DNA of 62,002 bases, from NCBI GenBank assembly GCA_937900695.1, contig CALCFD010000022.1, forward strand, positions 1 through 62,002, read 5' to 3'. The notes below the pieces were generated by a model that saw nothing but the letters and a program-made list of their open reading frames with translations, did no database searches and was not told where the DNA came from. Of the stretch, positions 43,090 through 51,119 are shown piece after piece (the stretch's first letter is position 1; the number at the start of each line of letters is the position of its first letter). The stretch comes from an uncultured Eubacterium sp. GTDB lineage: Bacteria; Bacillota; Clostridia; Peptostreptococcales; Anaerovoracaceae. The position numbers and the translations under genes are program-made.

Positions 43090-43128
43090 AAAGATTACTT
43101 CAGAGGGGGGTTGAAGTAATCTTTTTTT
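43090..43128. terminator. Bidirectional hairpin with a G6/C6 loop
   Basis: A perfect 13-bp stem (43090-43102 with 43112-43124) has the loop GAGGGGGGT. T-rich tails follow on both strands. It most likely ends the minus-strand XRE gene; on that strand the loop reads as a C-rich sequence. Confidence 0.75.
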
Positions 43129-43180
43129 ACTTAAGAAAATATTAAATTTTCAAAAGTATCTCTGAGTTTTTTAAAACTGG

Positions 43181-43384
43181 TTATTCTTCTTCAAAAATTA
43201 GTAAATCGTTAGGGGTACAATCAAAAATATTGCACATAGCATCAACCATTTCATACTGAATTGACTTAGTTTCATTATTTACCATTTTATTAAAATTCTG
43301 GTAACTCATACCTAACTGTTTATACAACCAGTATTTAGTTTTACCTTTTTCTTCTAATAATTTTAATGCGTTTAATTTTACCAT
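43181..43384 (-). CDS. Small XRE-family (Cro/CI) regulator
   Basis: A 67-residue protein consisting of one helix-turn-helix domain (ALKLLEEKGKTKYWLYKQLGMSYQNFNKMV, split across two helices, then IFDCTPNDLLIFEEE). It belongs to the HTH_26 type of short stand-alone XRE proteins. The start follows GAAGGTG. Its target is unknown; it lies alone between the YhgE gene and the purine permease. Confidence 0.88.
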   Translation of the reverse strand: MVKLNALKLLEEKGKTKYWLYKQLGMSYQNFNKMVNNETKSIQYEMVDAMCNIFDCTPNDLLIFEEE

Positions 43385-43715
43385 TTCTATTCACCTTCTT
43401 CTAAAAATACAAACATAAAATCATAATATATGATTTTAACTTATAGGATATAGATTATTATATTAGTATACAATTACATTTATTAACAAATATAACTATT
43501 AAATCCAAGTGTAACTTATTGTATATAAATAATACATGAATAAATAGGCATTTTAAAGTGATTAGCGGCAAATTTCTGAATTATTAGTAAAAAGTATAGA
43601 TGACAAGTTATTATATTAAAATAATCAATAGAATATTGAAAAATCTGTATTTGTATTATATAATCTTATTTTATTGCATAGTATGTTTAGTTATATTTTT
43701 TAGTAGGAGGTTTTT
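43385..43715. other. Intergenic stretch without recognised features
   Basis: This AT-rich 330-base gap precedes the purine permease. I looked for a purine riboswitch core and saw none. No ORF, strong hairpin or terminator is evident. Confidence 0.5.
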
Positions 43716-45074
43716 ATGGAGAAGCTTTTTAAACTTCAAGAACATGGTACAAATGTAAAAACTGAAATTATTGCTGGTTTTACTACATTTTTATCTATGG
43801 TTTACATCTTAGCGGTTAACCCTAATATTTTAGGGGCAGCTGGTATGAACCCAGCGGCAGTATTTACTGCAACAGCTGTATCTGCAGCAATCGGTTCTAT
43901 TCTTATGGCAGTTTTAGCTAACTATCCAATAGCACTTGCATCAGGTATGGGATTAAATGCTTATTTTGCATTTTCTGTATGTGTGCCTATGGCAAAGGCT
44001 GGTGTTCAGAGTCCTTGGCAGATTGCTTTAACAGCTATTTTAGTAGAAGGTATCATTTTTATACTGCTATCTTTAGTTAAATTTAGAGAAACTCTTGTTA
44101 ATAAAGTTCCTCAGAATTTAAAACTAGGTATTACAGCAGGTATCGGATTATTTATTGCTATTGTAGGATTAAAAGGCGCAGGAATAGTTGTAGCTAATTC
44201 AGACACTTTAGTTGCATTTGGCGATATTTCAAGCCCACAGGTTGTACTAGCTTTAGTTGGTTTAATTATGATTGCTATTTTACATCACTTTAATGTTATG
44301 GGATCAATTTTATGGGGTATTTTAGGTACTTGGGTATTAGGCATGATTGCGCAGGTTACTGGATGGTATCAGGTTAATCCAGAAGCTGGAGTATTTTCAT
44401 TGTTCCCAAGTTTTGAAGGTGGTATTACACCAGCAGCTCCAACAATGTTTGATTTTGATTTCTCATATGTAACAGGTCATTTTATTGATTTTGCTGTAAT
44501 TGTATTCTCATTTTTATTTGTTGATTTATTTGATACAGCAGGAACTTTAATTGGTGTTGCATCAAAAGCAGATTTACTAGATGAAGAAGGAAACTTACCA
44601 AAGGCTGGTGGCGCACTAATGGCAGATGCTATTGGTACAGTAGTTGGTGCTTGCCTAGGTACTTCAACAGTTACATCTTATGTAGAATCAAGTGCTGGTG
44701 TTGCCCAGGGTGGTAGAACTGGTCTTACAGCAGTGACAGCCGGTGTATTATTTATTGTTGCTTTATTCTTATCACCAATCTTCTTAGCTATTCCAGGATT
44801 TGCGACAACTCCTGCATTAGTATTTGTTGGTTTACTTATGATTAGTGCTGTTAAAGATATGGACTTTAGCGAAGATATGGCTGGCGCTGTAGGTGGATTT
44901 TTAGCTATTATTATGATGCCATTTACTTATTCTATTGCAAATGGTATTATGTTTGCTATTTTAGCATTTGTAATTATTAAAGTTTTCACAGGCAAATTTA
45001 AGGATATTCACCCAGTTATGTGGATTTCAGCAGTATTATTTGCATTAAAAATTTGGACTATGATTAACGGATAG
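43716..45074 (+). CDS. NCS2 (AzgA-type) guanine/hypoxanthine permease
   Basis: A 452-residue permease with about twelve helices. The N-terminal EIIAGFTTFLSMVYILAVNP, the central LFVDLFDTAGTLIGVA and GTSTVTSYVESSAGVAQGGRTGLT are the signature segments of the AzgA branch of NCS2. It imports hypoxanthine, guanine or adenine. The start follows AGGAGG. A phosphoribosyltransferase gene follows after 10 bp, giving a compact purine salvage unit. Confidence 0.93.
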   Translation: MEKLFKLQEHGTNVKTEIIAGFTTFLSMVYILAVNPNILGAAGMNPAAVFTATAVSAAIGSILMAVLANYPIALASGMGLNAYFAFSVCVPMAKAGVQSPWQIALTAILVEGIIFILLSLVKFRETLVNKVPQNLKLGITAGIGLFIAIVGLKGAGIVVANSDTLVAFGDISSPQVVLALVGLIMIAILHHFNVMGSILWGILGTWVLGMIAQVTGWYQVNPEAGVFSLFPSFEGGITPAAPTMFDFDFSYVTGHFIDFAVIVFSFLFVDLFDTAGTLIGVASKADLLDEEGNLPKAGGALMADAIGTVVGACLGTSTVTSYVESSAGVAQGGRTGLTAVTAGVLFIVALFLSPIFLAIPGFATTPALVFVGLLMISAVKDMDFSEDMAGAVGGFLAIIMMPFTYSIANGIMFAILAFVIIKVFTGKFKDIHPVMWISAVLFALKIWTMING

Positions 45075-45084
45075 GGGATAAAAA

Positions 45085-45636
45085 ATGGTTTATGAAATGG
45101 AAATTGCAGGACTAAAAAGAGAATTACCTCTTTTTGCTGTTAGTGATGATTTAAAAATCGCTGCTTTTATTATTTTCAGCGATGTAGAAATGACAGTTGC
45201 ATCAGCAAAGGAACTTTTATCTAAAGCTCCTGAATTTGACATTATTATGACTGCGGAAGCAAAAAGTATCCCGCTTATATATGAGATGGCAAAACAGTCA
45301 GGTATGAATGATTATGTTGTTGCTAGAAAAGGTGTTAAGGTGTACATGGAAGATCCTATTTGCGTAGAAGTTAATTCTATTACTACACAAAACACTCAGA
45401 AACTATATTTAGGTAAAAAAGAAGTAGAACTATTAAAGAACAAAAGAGTTCTTATTATTGATGATGTTATTAGTACTGGTGAATCTTTAAAGGCTATGGA
45501 AAAGCTAGTAGAGGCTGCTGGTGGAAACATCGCAGGTAAAATGGCTATTTTAGCCGAAGGTGATGCTAATGATAGAGAAGACATTATAGTTTTAGAAAAA
45601 TTACCTGTATTTAATCCAGATGGAACAGTAAAATAA
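45085..45636 (+). CDS. Purine phosphoribosyltransferase (adenine-type fold)
   Basis: A 183-residue type I phosphoribosyltransferase. The PRPP-binding motif is VLIIDDVISTGESLKA. The N-terminal half has the hydrophobic FDIIMTAEAKSIPLIYEMAKQ segment typical of adenine or xanthine phosphoribosyltransferases. It turns purine bases into nucleotides. The base specificity is uncertain: it resembles Apt-like proteins rather than the characterised Xpt. It is coupled with the preceding permease. Confidence 0.85.
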   Translation: MVYEMEIAGLKRELPLFAVSDDLKIAAFIIFSDVEMTVASAKELLSKAPEFDIIMTAEAKSIPLIYEMAKQSGMNDYVVARKGVKVYMEDPICVEVNSITTQNTQKLYLGKKEVELLKNKRVLIIDDVISTGESLKAMEKLVEAAGGNIAGKMAILAEGDANDREDIIVLEKLPVFNPDGTVK

Positions 45637-45666
45637 AATATAGTTATATTAGGGGCTGTCGCATTA

Positions 45667-46551
45667 TGAACTGCACCCCGTAAAGTAGACAATTGAAAAA
45701 ATATAAAATTTTCCTGCCAGTAGAAATTTATCTGCTGGCAGTTTTTTATGCAACTTGCAAGTATATTTCGTGTTTTTCCATTGGTGTTAAAACTCCAAGA
45801 TTTATTTGCAAGCGTTTGTTGTAGTAATCTATATAATCTTCAATCATTTTTACGAGAGTATCTTTATTGGTAAATCTTTTTCCATAGTATCGCTCTCTCT
45901 TTAAAATTACCCAAAATCCTTCCATTGGTCCATTGTCAATGCATTTAGCGACTCGTGACATACTTTGCGTTATTCCTGTATTTACAAGTTTTCTATTTGG
46001 CACTTTGGCAGTGAACTCTCGATTAAGTATATTTTCAGCTATATATTGAGGGTTTGCTACTTGTATTGTGCACCCATTGTTTGAATACTTAATAGTTGAT
46101 TTTATATTAAGTTTACGGGCAAATGCGCAACACACGTTTATCACTGTTCTAGAAGATTTCAATTCTTCATGACTACTATACTTCTTTATCCAGATTTGTA
46201 ACTTAGCTTTTGAACGGATTTTGTATTTTTTACAAATATCATCTATAGAACTTTGACCTGCTAAATAATCTAAAACAGCTTGTAGCTTTAATTCTTTTGA
46301 ATATTTCTTATATTTTTTTGCAAAGGCAGTAGGACCCATAGATTCATAATTATGAACCCATTATTGCACTGATGCAACGCAGACATCAAACATAGCTGCA
46401 ATACCACGCTGACTTTCCTTACCGTCTATATACAGATTTACAGCATATATTTTATCCTTAGCGGATACTTTTTTTTAATTACAAAAATATGCTCCCTTCC
46501 CAGTGACAAGTTTTTATTATTTCATGTGTCTACCTGGAAGGGAGCGTATCA
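45667..46551 (-). mobile_element. IS3-family insertion sequence remnant
   Basis: The left end (from about 45667) reads TGAACTGCACCCCGTAAAG and continues to GTAGACA at 45685-45691. The right end (to about 46551), read inward, is an imperfect match with GTAGACA at 46526-46532 on the other strand. Such CTGCACCCC...GTAGACA ends are typical of IS3/IS150 elements. The internal transposase is broken. No clear target duplication was seen. Exact ends are estimates. Confidence 0.75.
45746..46471 (-). pseudogene. Broken IS3-family transposase
   Basis: Reading the minus strand, an OrfA-like helix-turn-helix region appears first (YIDGKESQRGIAAMFD, then AVLDYLAGQSSIDDICKKY). It is interrupted by a TAA near 46361 and has lost its start codon. 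The frame then jumps, after a small middle part, straight to the C-terminal end of the OrfB integrase (NGPMEGFWVILKRERYY, then YIDYYNKRLQ and LTPMEKHEIYL). The catalytic D-D part is missing, so there is an internal deletion. The 197-codon open stretch at 45746-46339 is therefore a fusion product of decay, not a gene. Confidence 0.85.
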
Positions 46552-46573
46552 TGATGCAGATAGTACTAAAACT

Positions 46574-46645
46574 AAAAAAAGACTGTAGATTTTAAATAAA
46601 TCTGTACAGTCTTTGGTTGGATATATTTGAGGGGGATTATATCCT
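46574..46645 (-). ncRNA. Candidate C-rich-loop small RNA
   Basis: On the minus strand, -35-like TTGCAT (46681-46676) and -10 TAAAAT (46657-46652) point to a start near 46645. A 7-bp hairpin (GGATATA/TATATCC, plus-strand 46619-46625 and 46638-46644) presents a 12-base loop that reads ATCCCCCTCAAA. A long terminator stem follows (AAAGACTGT 46578-46586 with ACAGTCTTT 46606-46614) with seven T on this strand. C-rich loops of this kind in Firmicute sRNAs pair with Shine-Dalgarno sequences. The -35 box is weak. Confidence 0.45.
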
Positions 46646-46731
46646 TATTAGATTTTAACATAATTGGGGGGGGTAATGCAACAAAATACAATGATATTGG
46701 GTAAAGTAATTGTAAGTAGTTGCAGTGGTTG

Positions 46732-46803
46732 CTGGAGGGCGCCCCCCACAGTTTGTTGGATTAAATTGTGGGGGCCGTCCAATTAGACTCGGTGATCATC
46801 CAG
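46732..46803. other. GC-rich hairpin of unknown role
   Basis: CTGGA (46732-46736) and TCCAG (46799-46803) can close a domain containing CCCCCACA (46743-46750) paired with TGTGGGGG (46767-46774). The G+C content is far above its surroundings. There is no open frame. The strand is unknown. It lies between the IS remnant and the repeat-type promoter at 46871. Confidence 0.4.
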
Positions 46804-46870
46804 GTTAGATTTTAGCTTAATTGCGTAAAAACAAGATAATCAAATTACAAAAGAGGTGAATTCTAAAGAT

Positions 46871-46928
46871 TTCTTTAGAATTCTTTAGAATTTTGTAGCT
46901 ATTGTATACTATGTTTTTATAATATAAT
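46871..46928 (+). promoter_or_regulatory. Triple 10-bp repeat promoter, site 4
   Basis: TTCTTTAGAA occurs twice in tandem (46871-46880, 46881-46890), followed by TTTTGTAGCT (46891-46900). A TATAAT box lies at 46923-46928, 22 bp further on; other -10-like boxes at 46905 and 46918 are possible. The double 10-mer and the adjoining TTTT are shared exactly with site 1 at 5003. Confidence 0.6.
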
Positions 46929-46961
46929 TAAAAAAAGTATAGTTTTGAGAGGAGGCAAATC

Positions 46962-47210
46962 ATGGATAAGAAGATGTCTTTTGAAAAGTATATGAAGATA
47001 AGAGTTATGACTTTTTGAGCTGCTTTTTTAATATTTACCATTTTATATGTGGTATGTATTAGCTTTTCTTTTGATTCAGATATATTTGTAGTATATCTTG
47101 TGATTCTTATTTGGATTGTTGTAAAGGAAAAAAGATATTGGCAGTATAAGTATATGAATCAGCTAAAAGGCGTAAGAAAAGCGGTGAAAATATTTTCAAA
47201 TCTAAAATAA
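46962..47210 (+). pseudogene. Small membrane protein interrupted by an in-frame TGA
   Basis: A strong GAGAGGAGG site precedes ATG at 46962. After 18 codons (MDKKMSFEKYMKIRVMTF) a TGA at 47016-47018 interrupts; the frame then stays open to a TAA at 47208-47210 and encodes two membrane helices and a KRYWQYKYMNQL segment. Reading TGA as TGG gives 82 residues. The restored protein resembles the first half of the next gene's product (F-x-K-x-M-K near the start and KYWQNEYLNNL). I read it as a nonsense-mutated paralogue. It is under the triple-repeat promoter at 46871. Confidence 0.6.
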
Positions 47211-47234
47211 TAATGTGAGGGGAGAAATGAGAAA

Positions 47235-47699
47235 ATGAAAGAAGAAAAGTTTAAGAAACATATGAAAACTACGCTTGTGTTTAATGGGGTGGCTATAGGT
47301 ATAGCTATAATTGTGATTTTTCTTATAAAGAAGTTTCACATCTTAGGAGATAAAGCGACATTGTTAACCCTTTTAGTCTTGTTATTTACAGTCGCAGTAA
47401 TTTCATATTTTGTAGAGAGGAGAGGAAAAAAGTATTGGCAAAATGAATACTTAAATAATTTAAGTATATTATATAAAATCAATGAAATATGGCTTATAAT
47501 AGCTTTTGCTTTTATAATACTTACGTTTGCTATACCTGATAAAACGTATATAGATATATTTGATGACATTTTTATAATTCTTATACTTTTAAGTAAATAT
47601 GGGTTTGAAATATATAAATATATGTTTGCAAAAAAATATAACATGTGGTCTTACGAAAGTAGAGAAGATTTTGAAGAGAAGCATAAAAATATAATATAA
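47235..47699 (+). CDS. Four-helix membrane protein, unknown
   Basis: A 154-residue integral membrane protein with four predicted helices (about 14-33, 42-60, 83-100, 106-122), a middle KKYWQNEYLNNL linker and a charged C-terminus (YESREDFEEKHKN). I recognise no family. The ATG at 47235 follows AGGGGAG. It appears to be co-transcribed with the damaged paralogue at 46962 and thus to belong to the repeat-promoter group. Confidence 0.65.
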   Translation: MKEEKFKKHMKTTLVFNGVAIGIAIIVIFLIKKFHILGDKATLLTLLVLLFTVAVISYFVERRGKKYWQNEYLNNLSILYKINEIWLIIAFAFIILTFAIPDKTYIDIFDDIFIILILLSKYGFEIYKYMFAKKYNMWSYESREDFEEKHKNII

Positions 47700-47735
47700 G
47701 CTGTAATATATATGTGTTATAGATTTGGGTGGTAT

Positions 47736-47768
47736 CGATTAACTTTTTTATAAAGAGCTAATCGATGC
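47736..47768 (+). terminator. Hairpin after the four-helix gene, possible terminator
   Basis: ATCGATTAACT and AGCTAATCGAT pair around a short AT loop with one mismatch. The following T-tract is weak, so termination may be incomplete. Confidence 0.45.
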
Positions 47769-47888
47769 ATTTTGTTGTCAGCATATCACAAAAAAACATG
47801 GCAAAAATGTTGGAATTGTGTACATTGCAATAGTTTTACAGTCGTGATATAATAAAGTGCTAAAAACTGTAAATTTAAGGAGAAAAAA

Positions 47889-48956
47889 ATGTTTGATAAA
47901 TTAGCTTTTATTTCGGATAAATACGAAGAATTAACACATAAGGTATCAGATCCTGAAATTATTGCAGACCAAAGCAGATGGCAAAAGTATGCAAAAGAAC
48001 TAGGAGAGATGGAACCGATAGTTAAAAAATATGAAGAATACAAAAAAGTAAAGGAAGGCATCGCTGAAAATAAAGAACTTTTAGGTGAAAGTGGGCTTGA
48101 TGATGAACTAAGAGAATTAGCTAAGATGGAGCTTTCTGAATTAGAACCGCAAGTAGAGCCTCTTGAAGCAGAGTTAAAAGTTTTACTACTACCTAAAGAC
48201 CCTAACGATGAAAAAAATGTAATTCTTGAAATCAGAGCGGGTACAGGTGGAGATGAAGCAGCTTTATTTGGTGCAGATTTACTTAGAATGTACTCAAGAT
48301 ACGCAGAAAGAGCTGGCTGGAAAACAGAAATTATGGAACTTAACGAAACTGGTATAGGTGGAGTTAAGGAAGCTGTTATGCTTATTAAGGGTAAGGGCGC
48401 TTATTCAAGACTTAAGTATGAGTCTGGAGCTCACAGAGTTCAGAGAGTACCAGAAACAGAATCTTCAGGAAGAGTTCATACATCAGCTGCTACAGTAGCA
48501 GTACTTCCAGAAGTTGATGATGTTGAAGTAGATTTAAATCCAAATGACGTAAGAGTTGATGTGTATAGAGCATCAGGTAATGGTGGTCAGTGCGTAAATA
48601 CTACTGATTCAGCTGTTAGACTTACTCATGAACCTACAGGATTAGTAGTAACATGTCAGGATGAAAAATCACAGATTAAAAATAAAGAAAAAGCATTTAA
48701 GGTACTAAGATCTAGATTATATGATTTAAAAATGCAGGAACAGAATGATGAAATTTCTCAGCAAAGAAAGAGTCAGGTTGGTTCAGGGGATAGATCAGAA
48801 CGTATCAGAACTTATAACTTCCCACAGGGAAGAGTATCAGAACATAGAACAGGTGTAACACTTTATAAGTTAGATAACTTCCTTGATGGAGATATGGATG
48901 AAATTATTGATGGCTTGATTACTAGTGACCAGGCAGAAAAAATGAAAAATTTCTAA
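47889..48956 (+). CDS. prfA: Peptide chain release factor 1
   Basis: RF1 releases the peptide at UAA and UAG codons. The GGQ motif is in ASGNGGQCVNTTDSAVRL, and the stop-codon recognition region is around RVPETESSGRVHTSAATVAV. At 355 residues it is the full length. The ATG follows AAGGAG. The sua5 gene starts 9 bp after it. This is the second half of the ancestral rho-prmC-prfA cluster. Confidence 0.97.
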   Translation: MFDKLAFISDKYEELTHKVSDPEIIADQSRWQKYAKELGEMEPIVKKYEEYKKVKEGIAENKELLGESGLDDELRELAKMELSELEPQVEPLEAELKVLLLPKDPNDEKNVILEIRAGTGGDEAALFGADLLRMYSRYAERAGWKTEIMELNETGIGGVKEAVMLIKGKGAYSRLKYESGAHRVQRVPETESSGRVHTSAATVAVLPEVDDVEVDLNPNDVRVDVYRASGNGGQCVNTTDSAVRLTHEPTGLVVTCQDEKSQIKNKEKAFKVLRSRLYDLKMQEQNDEISQQRKSQVGSGDRSERIRTYNFPQGRVSEHRTGVTLYKLDNFLDGDMDEIIDGLITSDQAEKMKNF

Positions 48957-48965
48957 TTGAGAGCT

Positions 48966-49973
48966 ATGAAGACTTTAATTTTAAAAGATACAATAGAAGA
49001 TATAAAAAAAGCAGGGAAAATTTTAAAAAATGGTGGTCTTATTGCATTTCCAACAGAGACTGTATATGGATTAGGGGCAAATGGCTTAGATGAGGCGGCA
49101 GTATCAAAGGTATATAAAGCAAAGGGAAGACCTAGTGATAATCCTATGATACTTCATATTTCACAAATAGATGAAATATATGATATTGCAGAGGAAATAA
49201 ACGAAGATTGTTTAAAGCTTATGGAGGCATTTTGGCCAGGACCTCTTACTGTTGTTGTAAAAAGGAAAAAAATTGTTCCAAATACAACTACTGGTGGTCT
49301 AGATACTGTTGGAATACGTATGCCTTCTGATAAAACAGCAAGATTACTTATAAAAGAAGCGGGCATTCCTATAGCGGCGCCTAGTGCAAATCTTTCGGGT
49401 AAGCCTAGTCCAACTATGCCAGAACACGTCATTAAGGATATGAATGGACGTATAGATGGCATTATCTGTGGTGGTAAGTGCCAGGTTGGCATCGAATCAA
49501 CAGTGGTGCTTGTTACAGGTGATACACCAATAATCTTAAGACCGGGTAAAATAACAAAAGAAGATATGAAAAAGGTTTTAGGCAAAGAGGTTAAAATAGA
49601 TCCTGCTATTGAAATAACAGAGATAAAAAATAATAAAGACCAAGACTTTAGACCGATGGCTCCAGGAATGAAATACAGGCATTATGCACCAGATGCGGAA
49701 ATGGTTGTAATAGAAGGTCCAAAGGAAAAGGTTAAAGAAGAGATTAAGCACAGAGAAGAGAAAATTAAAGCAGAAGGAAAAAAAGTTGGAGTAATTATCT
49801 TTGGAGATGAAAACTTTGAAGAAGCAGCCCATGATCTTTTTGCAGATTTGCGTAAAATGGATGACGAAGGAGTAGAATATATAATCGCAGGAGCAGTAAA
49901 AAGCGAAGGGCTTGGTTATGCGGTTATGAATCGAATGCTAAAATCGGCAGGATATAATGTTATAAAAGTGTAA
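48966..49973 (+). CDS. Threonylcarbamoyl-AMP synthase (Sua5 type)
   Basis: This enzyme makes L-threonylcarbamoyl-AMP for the t6A modification at position 37 of ANN-decoding tRNAs. The YrdC domain (residues 5-200) shows GGLIAFPTETVYGLGANG and APSANLSGKPSPT. A C-terminal Sua5 domain (about 230-335) is present, so it is the long form. The ATG at 48966 is chosen over a TTG at 48957; the upstream site is weak, so coupling to prfA is likely. Confidence 0.93.
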   Translation: MKTLILKDTIEDIKKAGKILKNGGLIAFPTETVYGLGANGLDEAAVSKVYKAKGRPSDNPMILHISQIDEIYDIAEEINEDCLKLMEAFWPGPLTVVVKRKKIVPNTTTGGLDTVGIRMPSDKTARLLIKEAGIPIAAPSANLSGKPSPTMPEHVIKDMNGRIDGIICGGKCQVGIESTVVLVTGDTPIILRPGKITKEDMKKVLGKEVKIDPAIEITEIKNNKDQDFRPMAPGMKYRHYAPDAEMVVIEGPKEKVKEEIKHREEKIKAEGKKVGVIIFGDENFEEAAHDLFADLRKMDDEGVEYIIAGAVKSEGLGYAVMNRMLKSAGYNVIKV

Positions 49974-49985
49974 AGGAGAAGGAAG

Positions 49986-50417
49986 ATGAGAGTTGCGATT
50001 GCAAGTGATCATGGTGGTTTTCAATTAAAGGAGCTTATTTCAGGATTTATTATGGGTATGGGCTATGAAGTTGTAGACATGGGAACATATAGCCAAGAAT
50101 CTGTTGATTATCCAGAATACGGACATAAGTGTGCTATGGCAGTTGTTCACGGCGATGTTGATTGTGGTATTGTTTGCTGTGGAACAGGCATAGGTATTTC
50201 TATGGCTGCTAACAAGGTAAAGGGTGCAAGATGTGGACTATGTACAAGTGTCGAAATGGCAGAGCTTACAAGAAAGCATAACGATGCTAATATGTTAGCT
50301 TTAGGTGGACGTATTTTAAGTGATGAAGAGGCTTTAGCAATTGTAAATGCATTTTTACATACACCATTTGAAGGTGGTAGACATCAGAGAAGAGTAGATC
50401 AGTTAAACGAATATTAA
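49986..50417 (+). CDS. rpiB: Ribose-5-phosphate isomerase B
   Basis: This enzyme interconverts ribose and ribulose 5-phosphates. The N-terminal IASDHGGFQLKE, the catalytic cysteine in GIVCCGTGIGISMAANK and the GARCGLCTSVEMA segment are diagnostic. At 143 residues it is the standard length. It starts 12 bp after sua5 with an AAGGAG site. It supports the nucleotide salvage provided by upp next door. Confidence 0.95.
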   Translation: MRVAIASDHGGFQLKELISGFIMGMGYEVVDMGTYSQESVDYPEYGHKCAMAVVHGDVDCGIVCCGTGIGISMAANKVKGARCGLCTSVEMAELTRKHNDANMLALGGRILSDEEALAIVNAFLHTPFEGGRHQRRVDQLNEY

Positions 50418-50439
50418 TATATTAATTATGGAGGAAATT

Positions 50440-51069
50440 ATGGGTAAGATATATGTATTTGATCATCCATTAATTCAGCATAAGACAGCACTTATGCGTA
50501 TGGAAAAAACAACTACAAAAGATTTTAGAGATTTAGCGAAGGAAATAGGTATGCTTATGGGATATGAAGCTACTAGAAACCTTCCACTTAAAAAACAGAG
50601 CATTAAAACACCTATGTGTGAGACAGAAGTAAATGTTTTAGATGGAGAAGATATTGCAATAGTTCCAATTTTAAGAGCAGGTCTTGGTATGGTTGATGGT
50701 ATGCTATCACTAGTTCCAAATGCAAAGGTTGGACATGTTGGTTTATATAGAGATCCTGAAACATGCAAGCCAGTTGAATACTACTGTAAAATGCCTCAGG
50801 ATATCGAAAAGAGAAAGATATTTGTAGTAGACCCAATGCTTGCAACAGGTGGATCTGCTATCGATGCAGTAGATTTAGTTAAAGAAAAAGGCGGTTCAGA
50901 TATCGTATTTATGTGTCTAATCGCTTCACCAGAAGGTATCGATGCATTATCTAAGGCTCATCCTGATATAGATATTTACATTGCAGCTAAGGATGAAGGC
51001 TTAAATGAAAAGGCTTATATATTACCAGGATTAGGAGATGCTGGTGATAGATTATATGGTACAAAATAA
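50440..51069 (+). CDS. upp: Uracil phosphoribosyltransferase
   Basis: This enzyme makes UMP from uracil and PRPP. The PRPP site is VVDPMLATGGSAIDAV, with ILRAGLGMVDG and the uracil-binding YILPGLGDAGDR at the end. At 209 residues it is normal. The ATG at 50440 follows GGAGG; the ATG at 50428 overlaps that site. It is the last gene of the prfA-sua5-rpiB-upp run. Confidence 0.96.
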   Translation: MGKIYVFDHPLIQHKTALMRMEKTTTKDFRDLAKEIGMLMGYEATRNLPLKKQSIKTPMCETEVNVLDGEDIAIVPILRAGLGMVDGMLSLVPNAKVGHVGLYRDPETCKPVEYYCKMPQDIEKRKIFVVDPMLATGGSAIDAVDLVKEKGGSDIVFMCLIASPEGIDALSKAHPDIDIYIAAKDEGLNEKAYILPGLGDAGDRLYGTK

Positions 51070-51119
51070 GTTACCAATTTAAATTTATTATTTAATATAT
51101 ATAATAGGAGGATGTTGAA

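Noticed and set aside
43385..43715. Purine riboswitch before the NCS2 permease
   Set aside because: The conserved three-way junction bases could not be found on the plus strand.
45746..46339. Intact 197-residue transposase
   Set aside because: It joins an OrfA helix-turn-helix to the last part of OrfB; the catalytic aspartates are gone and a TAA and lost start lie upstream.
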